A stretch of DNA of 62,401 nucleotides from Alkalinema sp. RU_4_3 (lineage in GTDB: Bacteria > Cyanobacteriota > Cyanobacteriia > Leptolyngbyales > Leptolyngbyaceae). Positions within the stretch are counted from its first letter, which is position 1. Each line of letters starts with the position of its first letter. The DNA lies in contig JAAUSA010000005.1 of NCBI GenBank assembly GCA_012031975.1, positions 1-62,401 on the forward strand, in the 5' to 3' direction. Below are positions 28,838-37,964 of the stretch, piece after piece. The notes beneath the pieces are model-generated. The model saw only the letters and a list, made by a program, of their open reading frames with translations. It made no database searches and was not told the origin of the DNA. The translations under genes and the position numbers were made by a program.

Positions 28838-30998
28838 AACGCAACCCATAATGCGGCGCAAACCCCCAGCGCCCGAGGCTATTCCGCTGACGGACCCGCA
28901 GTACTATTTCAGCCGCGAACTGAGCTGGCTGGAATTCAATAACCGCGTGCTCCATGAAGCCCTCGACGATCGCACGCCCCTGATCGAGCGCCTAAAATTC
29001 CTAGCCATATTCAGCTCCAACCTCGACGAATTTTTTATGGTGCGCATCGCCGCCCTTAAGGAACAGGTCGAAGCCGAGGTCAGCAAACTCAGCATCGATG
29101 GCAAAACGGCCTCCGAGCAATTGCAGCTCGTGGGCGATCGCCTGCCACCCATGGTGCTCCAGCAGCATCAGCACTTTGAGCAGAGACTCCGGCCAGAATT
29201 GGCCCAGAATGGCATTTATATTCTGGATTACATTGATCTTAGCCAGGAGCAACGGGCCTACCTGCGGCAATATTTTGAGGAGCAGATTTTTCCCGTCTTG
29301 ACGCCCCTGGCCATCGATCCGAGCCACCCCTTTCCCTACATTTCCAACCTCAGTCTCAATTTGGCCGTAATCGTCAAGGATCAGGTGACCGGAGAAGAGT
29401 ATTTTGCGCGGGTCAAGGTGCCCAAGGTATTGCCTCGGTTTATTACCTTGCCCGTGGGGACCCAAGTGACCCTGGCCCAGGAGCGATCGACCGTCTGGGC
29501 AGCGGTACCAGCGGAGCAGGTGATCGCCCACAATCTGGAGGCCCTGTTTCCAGGGATGGCGATTCAGGAATACTATCCCTTTCGGGTCACCCGCAATGCC
29601 GACCTGGATGTGGAGGAGGACGAAGTCGAAGACTTGATGGAGGCCATCGAACAGGAGCTGCGCAAACGCCGGGTCGGCGGCTCTGTGGTACGCCTGGAGG
29701 TTTCCTCGGAGCTGCCGGAGGGGTTTCGGCAACTGCTCGTGGAGGAGATGGCTCTGCTGCCCCAGGATGTCTATGAGGTGGAGGGATTGCTGGGGCTGAA
29801 GGATTTGATGGAGTTGATGGAGATTCCGCTGCCGGATCTGAAGGACCGAGTCTGGAAACCCGCCACCCACCTCGCCCTCAAGGCTGTGCTGGAAACCGAT
29901 GTGGATGAGGACCAGTGCGATCGCGATGAAACCTTCTTCACCGTGATGCGGCGGCAAGATTTGCTGGTGCACCATCCCTACCAGTCCTTTACCAGTAGTG
30001 TGCAGCGGTTTATTGAAGAAGCGGCCCATGACGAAGCGGTGTTGGCGATCAAGATGACGCTCTACCGCACCTCCGGGGATTCGCCGATTATTAAGGCGCT
30101 GATTAAGGCGGCAGAAAATGGCAAGCAGGTGGCGGCCCTGGTGGAGCTGAAGGCCAGATTTGATGAGGCCAATAATATTCTTTGGGCGCGCAAGCTGGAA
30201 AAGGCTGGGGTCCATGTGGTCTACGGCCTGTCGGGGCTGAAAACCCATACAAAACTGGTGCTGGTGGTGCGGCGGGAGGAGGGCAAAATCCATCGCTATG
30301 TCCATATTGGCACAGGCAATTACAATCCCAAGACGGCGAGGCTCTATACGGATTTGGGATTGTTTAGTGCAAGGCCGGAATTGGGGGAGGATCTGACGGA
30401 TTTGTTTAATTACCTGACGGGCTATTCGCGGCAGAGTGAGTATCGTAAATTACTCGTAGCTCCGGTGAATCTGCGCGATCGGATGATCGCCATGATCGAT
30501 CGGGAAATTCAACATTGCCAGGCGGGACGAACGGGACGGATTGTGGCCAAGATGAACGCCCTAGTCGATGGCCGGATGATTGCAGCACTGTATCGGGCCT
30601 CCCAGGTGGGGGTGCAGATTGATTTAATTGTGCGGGGAGTCTGCTGTCTGAAGCCGGGATTGGCCGGGATTAGTGATAATATTCGCGTCATGAGTTTGAT
30701 TGGTCGATTTTTGGAGCATTCGCGGGTGTTTTACTTCCATAATGGCGGCGGCGATCAGGTCTACATTGGCAGTGCCGATTGGATGCCTCGGAATCTCGAT
30801 CGGCGGGTAGAAGCAGTGGTGCCCGTGGAACAGCCAGACTTGCTCAAGGATTTACAGGAGATTTTGGCGATCATGCTAGCGGACGATCGCCAAAGCTGGG
30901 ATCTACAATCAGATGGCAGCTATGTCCAACGCCAGTCGCGCCCTGGCCATGAACAATCGGCCCAAACCATCTTTATGGACACAGCCCGAGGCCACTAG
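28821..30998 (+). CDS. ppk1: polyphosphate kinase 1
   Basis: Transfers the gamma-phosphate of ATP to a growing polyphosphate chain. N-terminal domain FSRELSWLEFNNRVLHEALD, head domain (residues ~125-330), and C1/C2 catalytic domains with the phosphorylated-His segment LKTHTKLVLVVRREEGKIHR and GTGNYNPKTARLYTDLGLFS. The second HKD-like motif is around residues 610-660. Length 725 aa matches the family. ATG 28821 overlaps the small upstream gene; ATG 28851 (MRRKPPAPEAIPL) is an alternative start. The downstream devA starts 6 bp after the stop. Confidence 0.93.
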   Translation: MPSVSKTQPIMRRKPPAPEAIPLTDPQYYFSRELSWLEFNNRVLHEALDDRTPLIERLKFLAIFSSNLDEFFMVRIAALKEQVEAEVSKLSIDGKTASEQLQLVGDRLPPMVLQQHQHFEQRLRPELAQNGIYILDYIDLSQEQRAYLRQYFEEQIFPVLTPLAIDPSHPFPYISNLSLNLAVIVKDQVTGEEYFARVKVPKVLPRFITLPVGTQVTLAQERSTVWAAVPAEQVIAHNLEALFPGMAIQEYYPFRVTRNADLDVEEDEVEDLMEAIEQELRKRRVGGSVVRLEVSSELPEGFRQLLVEEMALLPQDVYEVEGLLGLKDLMELMEIPLPDLKDRVWKPATHLALKAVLETDVDEDQCDRDETFFTVMRRQDLLVHHPYQSFTSSVQRFIEEAAHDEAVLAIKMTLYRTSGDSPIIKALIKAAENGKQVAALVELKARFDEANNILWARKLEKAGVHVVYGLSGLKTHTKLVLVVRREEGKIHRYVHIGTGNYNPKTARLYTDLGLFSARPELGEDLTDLFNYLTGYSRQSEYRKLLVAPVNLRDRMIAMIDREIQHCQAGRTGRIVAKMNALVDGRMIAALYRASQVGVQIDLIVRGVCCLKPGLAGISDNIRVMSLIGRFLEHSRVFYFHNGGGDQVYIGSADWMPRNLDRRVEAVVPVEQPDLLKDLQEILAIMLADDRQSWDLQSDGSYVQRQSRPGHEQSAQTIFMDTARGH

Positions 30999-31004
30999 GG
31001 GGAA

Positions 31005-31732
31005 ATGAACACCATGACTGAACCGATTATTGCCATCGATCGCGTCTGCCACTATTTCGGCAAGGGCAATCTGCGCAAGCAGATTTTGTTTGACATCACA
31101 ACAAGGATCGATCCGGGGGAGGTGGTGATCATGACCGGGCCTTCGGGGTCGGGGAAGACGACGCTCTTGACCTTAATTGGCGCCCTGCGATCGACCCAGG
31201 AAGGCAGTATGCGGGTGTTTGGGTCGGAGCTAAGGCAGGCCTCGGAGGCAAGTCTTGTGGCCCTGCGGCGCAATATTGGCTATATTTTCAGGCCCATAAT
31301 CTGCTCAAGTCCTTGACGGCCCAGCAGAATGTGATGATGTCCCTGGAATTGCATGAACATTTGACCGCCGTTGAGGCCCGTAGCCGCGCCATGGAAATGC
31401 TAGATGCCGTGGGGTTGGGAGATTTTGGCAATGCTTTTCCCGATCAACTGTCCGGGGGACAGAAGCAGCGGGTGGCGATCGCCAGGGCGCTCGTTGCAAA
31501 CCCTCGGCTGATCCTGGCCGATGAACCCACGGCGGCCCTGGATAAAAAGTCGGGCCGGGATGCGGTGGAGATTATGCGGCGACTGGCCAAGGAAAAGGGG
31601 TCGGCGGTGGTGCTGGTCACCCATGACAATCGAATTTTGGACATTGCCGATCGCCTAATCAACATGGAAGATGGCTATCTGGAGTCCTACGGCATGGATC
31701 AGGCAGCCCAAATTCAGGCCTCCTCGGCCTAG
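31005..31732 (+). CDS. devA: DevA-like ABC transporter ATP-binding protein (frameshifted at ~31289)
   Basis: ATPase of a DevBCA/LolD-type exporter. Walker A is MTGPSGSGKTTLLTLIG in the first frame (31005-31316), the signature motif LSGGQKQRVAIARALV and Walker B LILADEPTAALD in the second (31313-31732). At 31289 TTTTCAGG reads IFRPIICSS; inserting one C gives IFQAHNLLKSLTAQQNVMMS, the normal Q-loop and following helix. So one gene, ~242 aa. It lies 6 bp after ppk1 and ~4 kb from devB/devC, which are on the opposite strand. Confidence 0.85.
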
Positions 31733-31875
31733 GCCTTTTCAGCGATTTGGCGGAGGTTGTGGCCCAATTCCATGGGTGAAATTACTAGACTTTTGAAATC
31801 CCCCTGAAATTCCTAAAAATGCCCTGTATTAGTTAAGTGTGAGTGAATCACGGGTGTTTTTATAGGTCAATTGTC

Positions 31876-32349
31876 ATGCAGTCTCCGTTCCCATCCCATC
31901 AAGCAGCTCCAGCATCGAATTCCCAGGCCCTGCTCAACGCTACAGCGGGTCAATGGTTAGAGATCGCCTATCAATATTTCCAAGGAGACCAGATCGACAA
32001 GGCCCTAGAGGCCGCCAATTGGTCCCTCGCCGTGGATATTCGCCAGCCCGAAGCTTGGAATGTGCGGGGCGTGGCCCTGAATTTGCTCAACCAGTGGGAC
32101 AGTGCCATGGAGGCCTACGATGAGGCCCTGGCCATTGACCATCGCTTTGAGCAGGCTTGGTTTAACCGGGGCGTACTCTTCCAGGAGAGGGGGGCTTGGG
32201 CGCGGGCGATCGTCTGTTATCGCCAGGTATTGCGGCTGAATCCTGAGGCCCATGGAGCGGAGAAGCAGTTGGCTAAGCTGGAAAGTGGGTTGGGATTGCA
32301 TGGACGGACGGACGATCGACCTGTAAAACCTATGCTGTTATCGGCTTAG
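31876..32349 (+). CDS. TPR-repeat protein
   Basis: About 157 residues with two or three tetratricopeptide repeats: GDQIDKALEAANWSLAVDIR, QWDSAMEAYDEALAIDHRFE and WARAIVCYRQVLRLNPEAHG. No signal peptide or catalytic domain, so it is likely a soluble scaffold. ATG 31876 is preferred over GTG 31843. Its partner is unknown; it is followed by a repeat and the convergent cobQ. Confidence 0.75.
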   Translation: MQSPFPSHQAAPASNSQALLNATAGQWLEIAYQYFQGDQIDKALEAANWSLAVDIRQPEAWNVRGVALNLLNQWDSAMEAYDEALAIDHRFEQAWFNRGVLFQERGAWARAIVCYRQVLRLNPEAHGAEKQLAKLESGLGLHGRTDDRPVKPMLLSA

Positions 32350-32374
32350 CCTCTGACTTCGGAGGAAATCTCAT

Positions 32375-32401
32375 GTTGGGTTACGCTGCGCTGCACCCAA
32401 C
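32375..32401. repeat. short palindromic repeat between TPR gene and cobQ
   Basis: GTTGGGT and ACCCAAC flank TACGCTGCGCTGC. This matches the style of dispersed cyanobacterial palindromes and sits between two convergent genes, where it may help terminate transcription. Confidence 0.5.
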
Positions 32402-33874
32402 CTACGGCACGATCGGCCGTAAATCCAGGTGGGGCTCGATCGAATCGGCCAGCCGATCGATCATCTGTTCCCGCTGCTCCCGGTAGTTGGCAATCCCGGT
32501 CGGCAGAGAATGTAAACCCCGCTGCTGACGCAGACGATTGAGCCAAGCGCGCCGCCAGGGGCCATTGTCGAAGATGCCATGCAGATAGGTGCCCCAGACG
32601 GCCTGTTCCTGGTCCACCACGCCAAGGTTAGGATCGTCAAACAGGGGTTTAGTCGTGTTGGTTTCTTCTTCAATGGGGCGGGTGCGGCCCTGGTGAATCT
32701 CGTAGCCGGAGACGGGCAGATTGTCCTGGGGGAAGAAGGAGGTGACGTTGCGCTGGCGGGCAACTTTCTGGCCCGCGATCACCGTCTTCATGGGCAAGAG
32801 TTTTAACCCAGGGAAGCGACCCTCCTGGCCTTCGACGCCTTCCGGATCCGCCACGACCCGTCCCATCATCTGATAGCCCCCACAAACCCCCATCACAGTC
32901 CCGCCAGCGGCGACATAGTTTTGGATTTGCTCAGCCATGCCGGACTTGTGGAGCGCCACGAGATCGGCAATGGTGGTTTTTGAGCCTGGAATGATCACCG
33001 CGTCGGGGTGGCCGAGGGTGCCCTTGGGGCTGATGTAGCGCAGGGTGACGCTGGGTTCGGCCTCTAGGGGATCGAAATCGGTGAAGTTGGAAATCCGGGG
33101 CAGGCGGATCACGGCGATGTTGAGATCGCTGCGATCGCGACTGCTGCGCTGGTCAAATAGACTTAGGGAATCCTCCGCCGGGAAGACCTCATCCATCCAG
33201 GGCACGACGCCCAGGACAGGAATCCCAGTGCGTTCCTGGAGCCAGTCAATGCCGGAGTCCAGCAGCGATCGCTGGCCCCGGAACTTATTGATTACGATGC
33301 CCTTGATCAGCTCCCGCTCCGGGGGATCGAGCAGTTCGAGGGTGCCGACGACATGGGCGAAGACGCCGCCGCGATCGATGTCGGCCACAAGGATGGTGGG
33401 GGCGTTTAGGTAACGCGCCACCCGCATATTGGTCAGGTCGCGGTGCTTGAGATTGATCTCCGCCGGGCTGCCCGCCCCCTCGCACACCACCATGTCAAAC
33501 TCCTCGGAGAGGCGCTGCAAGGATTCGGTGATCGCCTGCCAGCCGAGGTCAAAGAACTGCTCGTAGTATTCTGAGGCGCTACAGCGTCCGGCCACCTTGC
33601 CCTTGACGATGATCTGGGAGGTCATGTCGCCCTGGGGTTTGAGCAAAATGGGGTTCATTTCCACCCAAGGAGTAATTCCGGCGGCCCAGGCTTGGACGGC
33701 TTGGGCATAGCCAATTTCGCCGCCATTGGCCGTGACGTAGGAATTGTTGGCCATGTTTTGGCCCTTAAAGGGGGCGACACGCCAGCCGCGACGGGATAGG
33801 AGACGACAAATGGCCGTCGTGATCAACGACTTCCCGGCGTGGGATGTGGTTCCGACCACCATGACAGCTTTCAT
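32402..33874 (-). CDS. cobQ: cobyric acid synthase
   Basis: Amidates four side chains of adenosylcobyrinic a,c-diamide in cobalamin synthesis. The N-terminal DTBS-like part has TTSHAGKSLITTAICRLL, FKGQNMANNSYVTANGGEI and VVCEGAGSPAEINL. The C-terminal glutamine amidotransferase has the catalytic Cys in VMGVCGGYQMMGR and the His in GTYLHGIFDN. Length 490 aa is normal. It is monocistronic here, with no other cobalamin genes nearby, and no obvious cobalamin riboswitch in the 130 bp upstream. Confidence 0.93.
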   Translation of the reverse strand: MKAVMVVGTTSHAGKSLITTAICRLLSRRGWRVAPFKGQNMANNSYVTANGGEIGYAQAVQAWAAGITPWVEMNPILLKPQGDMTSQIIVKGKVAGRCSASEYYEQFFDLGWQAITESLQRLSEEFDMVVCEGAGSPAEINLKHRDLTNMRVARYLNAPTILVADIDRGGVFAHVVGTLELLDPPERELIKGIVINKFRGQRSLLDSGIDWLQERTGIPVLGVVPWMDEVFPAEDSLSLFDQRSSRDRSDLNIAVIRLPRISNFTDFDPLEAEPSVTLRYISPKGTLGHPDAVIIPGSKTTIADLVALHKSGMAEQIQNYVAAGGTVMGVCGGYQMMGRVVADPEGVEGQEGRFPGLKLLPMKTVIAGQKVARQRNVTSFFPQDNLPVSGYEIHQGRTRPIEEETNTTKPLFDDPNLGVVDQEQAVWGTYLHGIFDNGPWRRAWLNRLRQQRGLHSLPTGIANYREQREQMIDRLADSIEPHLDLRPIVP

Positions 33875-34007
33875 TCAGGACCTCCAGACGGTGAGCGGCA
33901 ATTGCAATGGGTGCGGACAGACAAAGTTGGTGAAATGCCTATTTGCTTAGCATGACCCCAAAAGGCTAGGCAGTAACGCCAAGGCCCTAAGTCAAGGGAG
34001 ATGCTAA

Positions 34008-34406
34008 TTAAATTGACAATCGGAACCATCGACACAATGCATTGTATAGCCGATCCCCGAAAGTGGCGGCTGTCCTTGGATTATTCTGCCAGCGTAGGAC
34101 CACTTGGCGGCCCAGGGGCGTGATCCGAAAGCTATCGGTCAGGCCTTGGCCATCGACTTCCCGGCGCAGGAGACCCACTTTCATCAGCCAGAGCAGTTCT
34201 GACTCGGCGGCCAGTTCGCCGATCGCCCTCGACGTATAGCCGTTCTGAAGCCCCTCCCGGCCAGCTATCGACTGGAGCAGAACCCCTTGACGGATCATCG
34301 CTTCGTACAGACTGCGCTGAAAGGGGGCCGATCGCATGGCCCGTTCGGCCCGGAGTCGGGTGATGCGGGGATATTGGATGGAGCTGCTGCTGCTGCTGTT
34401 GGTCAT
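34008..34406 (-). CDS. Npun_F0494 family protein
   Basis: A 132-residue cyanobacterial protein. The family is recognised from RAERAMRSAPFQRSLYEAMI, LQNGYTSRAIGELAAESELLW and VGLLRREVDGQGLTDSFRIT. It has the look of a winged-helix-like fold, but function is unknown. N-terminal Ser run (MTNSSSSSSIQ) suggests the true start could be slightly later. Confidence 0.75.
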   Translation of the reverse strand: MTNSSSSSSIQYPRITRLRAERAMRSAPFQRSLYEAMIRQGVLLQSIAGREGLQNGYTSRAIGELAAESELLWLMKVGLLRREVDGQGLTDSFRITPLGRQVVLRWQNNPRTAATFGDRLYNALCRWFRLSI

Positions 34407-34543
34407 GGGGTAGGTGGGTCAGGGGAAATAACGATCGCCTATCTAACAATGTTAATACTTCTCGACAAACGGTCCAAATTCTGGGGATTTCGCCTAGGAT
34501 TGGAACCATAGTAATTTTACGTAGTCTACGACCCCTTAAAATC

Positions 34544-35707
34544 ATGCCCCCGGAATTCCCTGAGACACAAAGGCCTGATGATCAAAATGCATCTGCCGCC
34601 CCCATGGACCTCACCCGAGGAACTGCGACGAAGCGCGATCGCGAGAAGTACGATGAGCTGATTGCCGTTGCCATTGCCCTGCTGGGCATCGGCAGTATCC
34701 TCTTTTGGGGGCTCAATAGTGGCAACAGGAGTTTTAGCTGGCTGAAGGGTTCGGGCAAGCCGGGCGCCATGGCCCTCAATGGTGGGGCCTCGGTAGGGGC
34801 AAATCCCAATGTTGCGCTCAACCCCGTCGCCGCCGTTCCGGATGCAGCGGTGAAGGGCAGTTCAGCGGATCTAGCGGCCAATGTAAAGCCCCAGGGCAAT
34901 GGCAATGTTGCTGCTAACCTGGGTGCTGGTGCGGTCGCCGGGACTGCCGCCGGATTGTCTGGGCTGGTGCCCAGCGCAGCCCCGAGTGCCACCCAGGGCA
35001 CCATGGAACCCAAAACCGATGGGAACTCGGAACCTGAAGCCAAGGCTTCGCCGTCCCCCGTACCTGTGCCCTCCGCTGCGGTGGAGAAGACTCCGCCCGC
35101 TCCGCCAAAGGCAACGGAATCCCCCTCGGTGGATAAGCCTGGGGAAGCAAAATTCTTTAGTGATGTACCGAAGACCTCACCGATCGCCCCCTACATCGCC
35201 GCCATGTCCAGCCGTGGGATTGTGGGTGGCTTTTCGGACAATACCTTTAAGCCCGATGCGCCTGTGACGCGGGGTCAGTTTGCCAGCATGGTGACCAAAG
35301 CCTTTGACAAGCCGAAGCTGTTGCAGAAGATGGCCTTTACGGATGTGAAGGACGCCAAGCTTCAGACAGCAGTAGATGAGGCCATCGAAACCGGATTCAT
35401 GAAGGGCTATCCGAAGGGGTTGTTCGTCCCCGACAAGCAGATCTCCTTTGCCGAGTTGCAGACGGCCTTGGTGACCGGGATGAAACTTGATCCCAAGGGC
35501 AATCCCACGGAAGTGTTGGGCAAGTTTAGCGACAGTGCCGATGTGCCGAAATGGGCCACCAGTCAAGTGGCGGCAGCGATCGAATCCGGAATCACCCTCC
35601 CAGATGCGACCAAGCTAGATGCAAAAAAAATGGCAACCCGCGCTGATGCCGCCATTTTGATTCACCAGGCCCTAGTCAAAGAAGGCAAAATCCCAGCCAT
35701 CAAGTAA
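34544..35707 (+). CDS. S-layer homology (SLH) domain protein with single membrane anchor
   Basis: A 387-residue envelope protein. It has one transmembrane segment (VAIALLGIGSILFWGL, ~residues 44-60), then a low-complexity Ala/Pro/Val-rich stretch (residues ~70-200). The C-terminal half has two to three SLH repeats, recognisable from FSDVPKTSPIAPYIAAMSSR, FKPDAPVTRGQFASMVTKAF and FVPDKQISFAELQTALVTG. SLH domains bind secondary cell-wall polymers or peptidoglycan. A tandem pair of hairpins follows the stop. Confidence 0.8.
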   Translation: MPPEFPETQRPDDQNASAAPMDLTRGTATKRDREKYDELIAVAIALLGIGSILFWGLNSGNRSFSWLKGSGKPGAMALNGGASVGANPNVALNPVAAVPDAAVKGSSADLAANVKPQGNGNVAANLGAGAVAGTAAGLSGLVPSAAPSATQGTMEPKTDGNSEPEAKASPSPVPVPSAAVEKTPPAPPKATESPSVDKPGEAKFFSDVPKTSPIAPYIAAMSSRGIVGGFSDNTFKPDAPVTRGQFASMVTKAFDKPKLLQKMAFTDVKDAKLQTAVDEAIETGFMKGYPKGLFVPDKQISFAELQTALVTGMKLDPKGNPTEVLGKFSDSADVPKWATSQVAAAIESGITLPDATKLDAKKMATRADAAILIHQALVKEGKIPAIK

Positions 35708-35756
35708 ACCTCTGGTAGGGGCGTGTATCCCACGCCCACAACCTATGCCACAAACA

Positions 35757-35788
35757 GAAGGGGCGATCGCAAAATCGATCGCCCCTTC
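35757..35788. terminator. HIP1-containing bidirectional terminator hairpin
   Basis: GAAGGGGCGATCG (35757-35769) is perfectly complementary to CGATCGCCCCTTC (35776-35788). It lies between the convergent SLH and clpP genes. A smaller hairpin (GGGCGTG/CACGCCC) lies at about 35719-35737. Confidence 0.6.
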
Positions 35789-35809
35789 CGTCATTCACAA
35801 TCCAAATCC

Positions 35810-36418
35810 CTAAACAATCGCCGCCTTAGTCGTATCAATCACCCGATCGATCAACCCATACTCCTTCGCCTCCTCCGCCGAAAGGAAATAATCGCGATCG
35901 GTATCCTTCTCGATTTTGCTGATGTCCTGACCACTGCGATCGGCCATGATCTGATTCAGCAAACCCTTAATCCGAACGATCTCCTGGGCCTCAATGGCAA
36001 TATCCGAAGCCTGACGGCGTCCAGTGCCGCCCAGGGGCTGGTGAATCATGATCCGAGCATGGGGCAAAGCCAAGCGCTTACCCTTGGTGCCAGCGGCCAG
36101 CAGGAAAGCCCCCATGGAGGCAGCCAGACCCACGCAGATCGTCACGACCTCCGACTTGATGTACTGCATGGTGTCATAGATCGCCATGCCCGCCGTAACG
36201 GAGCCCCCAGGGGAGTTGATGTAGAGGTAGATGGGCTTCGTATTGTCCTCGGAATCGAGGTAGAGCATGTAGGCGACCAGGAAGTTGGCGATGTTGTCAT
36301 CGACTTCTTCGGTCAGGAAGATAATCCGCTCCCGGAAGAGCCGATCTTCAATGTCGATCCACTGTTCATAGGTGCTGCCGGGCAGTCGGAAGGGGACTTT
36401 GGGGACGCCGATAGGCAT
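35810..36418 (-). CDS. clpP: catalytically complete Clp protease subunit (ClpP3-type)
   Basis: Serine peptidase subunit of the Clp complex. Catalytic Ser is in [14 protein letters not shown], His in [13 protein letters not shown], and Asp in the [17 protein letters not shown] region. [15 protein letters not shown] is the N-terminus typical of cyanobacterial ClpP3. Length 202 aa. Last gene of a three-gene minus-strand operon with two inactive paralogues; the complex would pair active ClpP with inactive ClpR rings, as known for cyanobacterial ClpP3/R. Confidence 0.9.
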   Translation of the reverse strand: MPIGVPKVPFRLPGSTYEQWIDIEDRLFRERIIFLTEEVDDNIANFLVAYMLYLDSEDNTKPIYLYINSPGGSVTAGMAIYDTMQYIKSEVVTICVGLAASMGAFLLAAGTKGKRLALPHARIMIHQPLGGTGRRQASDIAIEAQEIVRIKGLLNQIMADRSGQDISKIEKDTDRDYFLSAEEAKEYGLIDRVIDTTKAAIV

Positions 36419-36445
36419 GGTGGTTCTCCTCTGTGATGGTGTGGG

Positions 36446-37108
36446 CTAAGCGGCAACGGCGAGTTCGGTGGCGGCTTTCATGGTGGTGACGACGCGATCG
36501 ATCAAGCCATAGTGCTTGGCCTGTTCGGGGGTCATGTAGAAGGTGCGATCCATATCTGCACTCAGCTTGGCCGGATCTTGCCCAGTGTGCTTAGACATCA
36601 GCTCCAAAAGCAGCTTTTTCTTGCCCTGCATCTGCGCGGCACTCACCTGGATGTCCGACGCCTGACCCTGGGAGCCAAACTGCGGCTGGGACAGGATAAT
36701 CGAGGTGTGGGGCAGACTGGCCCGCTTGCCCTTGGCCCCGGCAGCCAGCAGCAGGGCGGACATGCCCGCCACCTGCCCAAGGGCGATGGTACTGACTTCG
36801 GACTTCAAGGTGGCGAGGGTGTCATAGATCGCCAGGCCCGCACTGACGGACATCATCCCAGCGGTAATATCGGCCATGCCTGCATCGATCGGATCGCCAA
36901 TCGAATTGATGTACAGCGAAATCGGCTTATCGTCCTGGGAGTCCAAATACAGCAGGTAGGAAACCACTGAATTGGCCAGGTTCATGGTCAGGGGCTGATT
37001 GAGAAAAACAATCCGCTCCTGGGCCATTCTGGTGTAAATACTCACCCATTGCCAGGAACGACTGCCGGGCAAATTGTAGGGCACCCGTAGGGGCTGACCA
37101 AAGGCCAT
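36446..37108 (-). CDS. second ClpR-like inactive Clp subunit
   Basis: A 220-residue ClpP-family protein without the catalytic triad. The Ser position reads LGQVAGMSALLLAAG (Gly in place of Ser), and the His position reads IILSQPQFG (Ser in place of His). An insertion (SIGDPIDAGMADITAGMMSV) replaces the standard PGG-loop segment. It lies between clpR and clpP with gaps of 13 and 27 bp. It is distinct from the canonical ClpR encoded first in this operon. Confidence 0.85.
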   Translation of the reverse strand: MAFGQPLRVPYNLPGSRSWQWVSIYTRMAQERIVFLNQPLTMNLANSVVSYLLYLDSQDDKPISLYINSIGDPIDAGMADITAGMMSVSAGLAIYDTLATLKSEVSTIALGQVAGMSALLLAAGAKGKRASLPHTSIILSQPQFGSQGQASDIQVSAAQMQGKKKLLLELMSKHTGQDPAKLSADMDRTFYMTPEQAKHYGLIDRVVTTMKAATELAVAA

Positions 37109-37121
37109 AAAATTATCCTCC

Positions 37122-37814
37122 CTAGACCATTGCTGGCAGCTGTTTGGGTAAATCCTTCGTGCCTTCTAGGACGCGATCGATTAAACCGTATTCCTTGGCT
37201 TCAGCGGGGGTCATATAGAACATGCGATCCATATCCTTGGCCAGCTTGGCCGGGGTCTGTCCCGTGCTATTGGAGAGGATGTCCAGAATAGCTGTCTTGT
37301 TGGCGATCACTTCCTTGGCCCGGATTTGGATGTCGGAGGCCTGGCTTTGGCCCATGCCTGTTCGGGGCTGGTTCAGCACGATGGTGGCATGGGGGAGGCT
37401 GGCGCGGAAGCCCTTGGTCCCAGAGGCGAGAATCATGGCGGCGGTGCCCATGGCTTGGCCGAGACAGATGGTATGAACCGGGGGCTTAATATATTGCAGG
37501 GTGTCGCAGATTGCGAAGGCTTCGGTTTCGTAACCGATGGCGTCCCCGGTGTACCAGGATGTGCCCGTGGAGTTGATGTAGAAGTAGATGGGCTTATCCG
37601 GATCGTCAAATTCCAGGTACAGCAACTGCGCCATGATCAAACGGGTGACATCAACGCCCAATTGGCGTTTGTAGTCATCCGAGGACACCAGAGGCAGCCC
37701 GAGATAGATAATTCGCTCCTTCAGCAGGAGTGAAGGTAGGTCCGGCGGCGGCGTGCGAAACGAAGCATCGCCGCCATAGTATGGAGACTGAACAGCCTTA
37801 ATCGGTGAACTCAT
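37122..37814 (-). CDS. clpR: ClpR, non-catalytic Clp proteolytic subunit
   Basis: Inactive partner of ClpP3 in the cyanobacterial ClpP3/R core. N-terminus SSPIKAVQSPYYGGDASFRT and PPPDLPSLLLKERIIYLG match known ClpR. The nucleophile position is LGQAMGTAAMILASG (Gly instead of Ser) and the His position is IVLNQPRTG (Asn). The longer frame reaches 37862, but ATG 37814 begins at the conserved SSPIK. First gene of the operon; its promoter shares the ~150-bp gap with msrB. Confidence 0.87.
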   Translation of the reverse strand: MSSPIKAVQSPYYGGDASFRTPPPDLPSLLLKERIIYLGLPLVSSDDYKRQLGVDVTRLIMAQLLYLEFDDPDKPIYFYINSTGTSWYTGDAIGYETEAFAICDTLQYIKPPVHTICLGQAMGTAAMILASGTKGFRASLPHATIVLNQPRTGMGQSQASDIQIRAKEVIANKTAILDILSNSTGQTPAKLAKDMDRMFYMTPAEAKEYGLIDRVLEGTKDLPKQLPAMV

Positions 37815-37852
37815 GCGCGATCCCAAGTAAGTTTTGCAACTATGCTCCATAG

Positions 37853-37935
37853 TAACCCGCAAATCCTCGCCATGTAAGGCAAACTGTGATTTCCAAAGGA
37901 GCGGAGAACCGAACTTCCATGGGAGTGCTTTGGGC
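37853..37935 (+). promoter_or_regulatory. possible c-di-AMP (ydaO/yuaA-type) riboswitch upstream of msrB
   Basis: The RNA from 37853 reads CCCGCAAATCCTCG, then GGAGCGGAGAACCGA (37898-37912), then GGGAGTGCTT (37921-37930). This approximates the conserved ydaO blocks CCGC-AAUC, GAGCGGGGGACC and GGGGUGA, with changes at conserved G positions. It lies in the 5' leader of msrB, followed by a U-rich stretch and ribosome site. Pairing was not computed, so the call is tentative. Confidence 0.35.
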
Positions 37936-37964
37936 CTTTATGCTGGTTCCAAGGAGATTAAACT

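Noticed and set aside
29001-30305. 434-codon open frame on the minus strand inside ppk1
   Set aside because: Runs exactly antisense to well-conserved ppk1 codons; its peptide is His/Gln/Leu-rich and matches no family. It is a by-product of codon bias.
33875-34007. cobalamin riboswitch upstream of cobQ
   Set aside because: The 130-bp leader lacks the conserved B12-box pattern as far as can be seen.
35723-36436. 237-codon plus-strand frame over clpP
   Set aside because: Antisense shadow of a well-identified gene.
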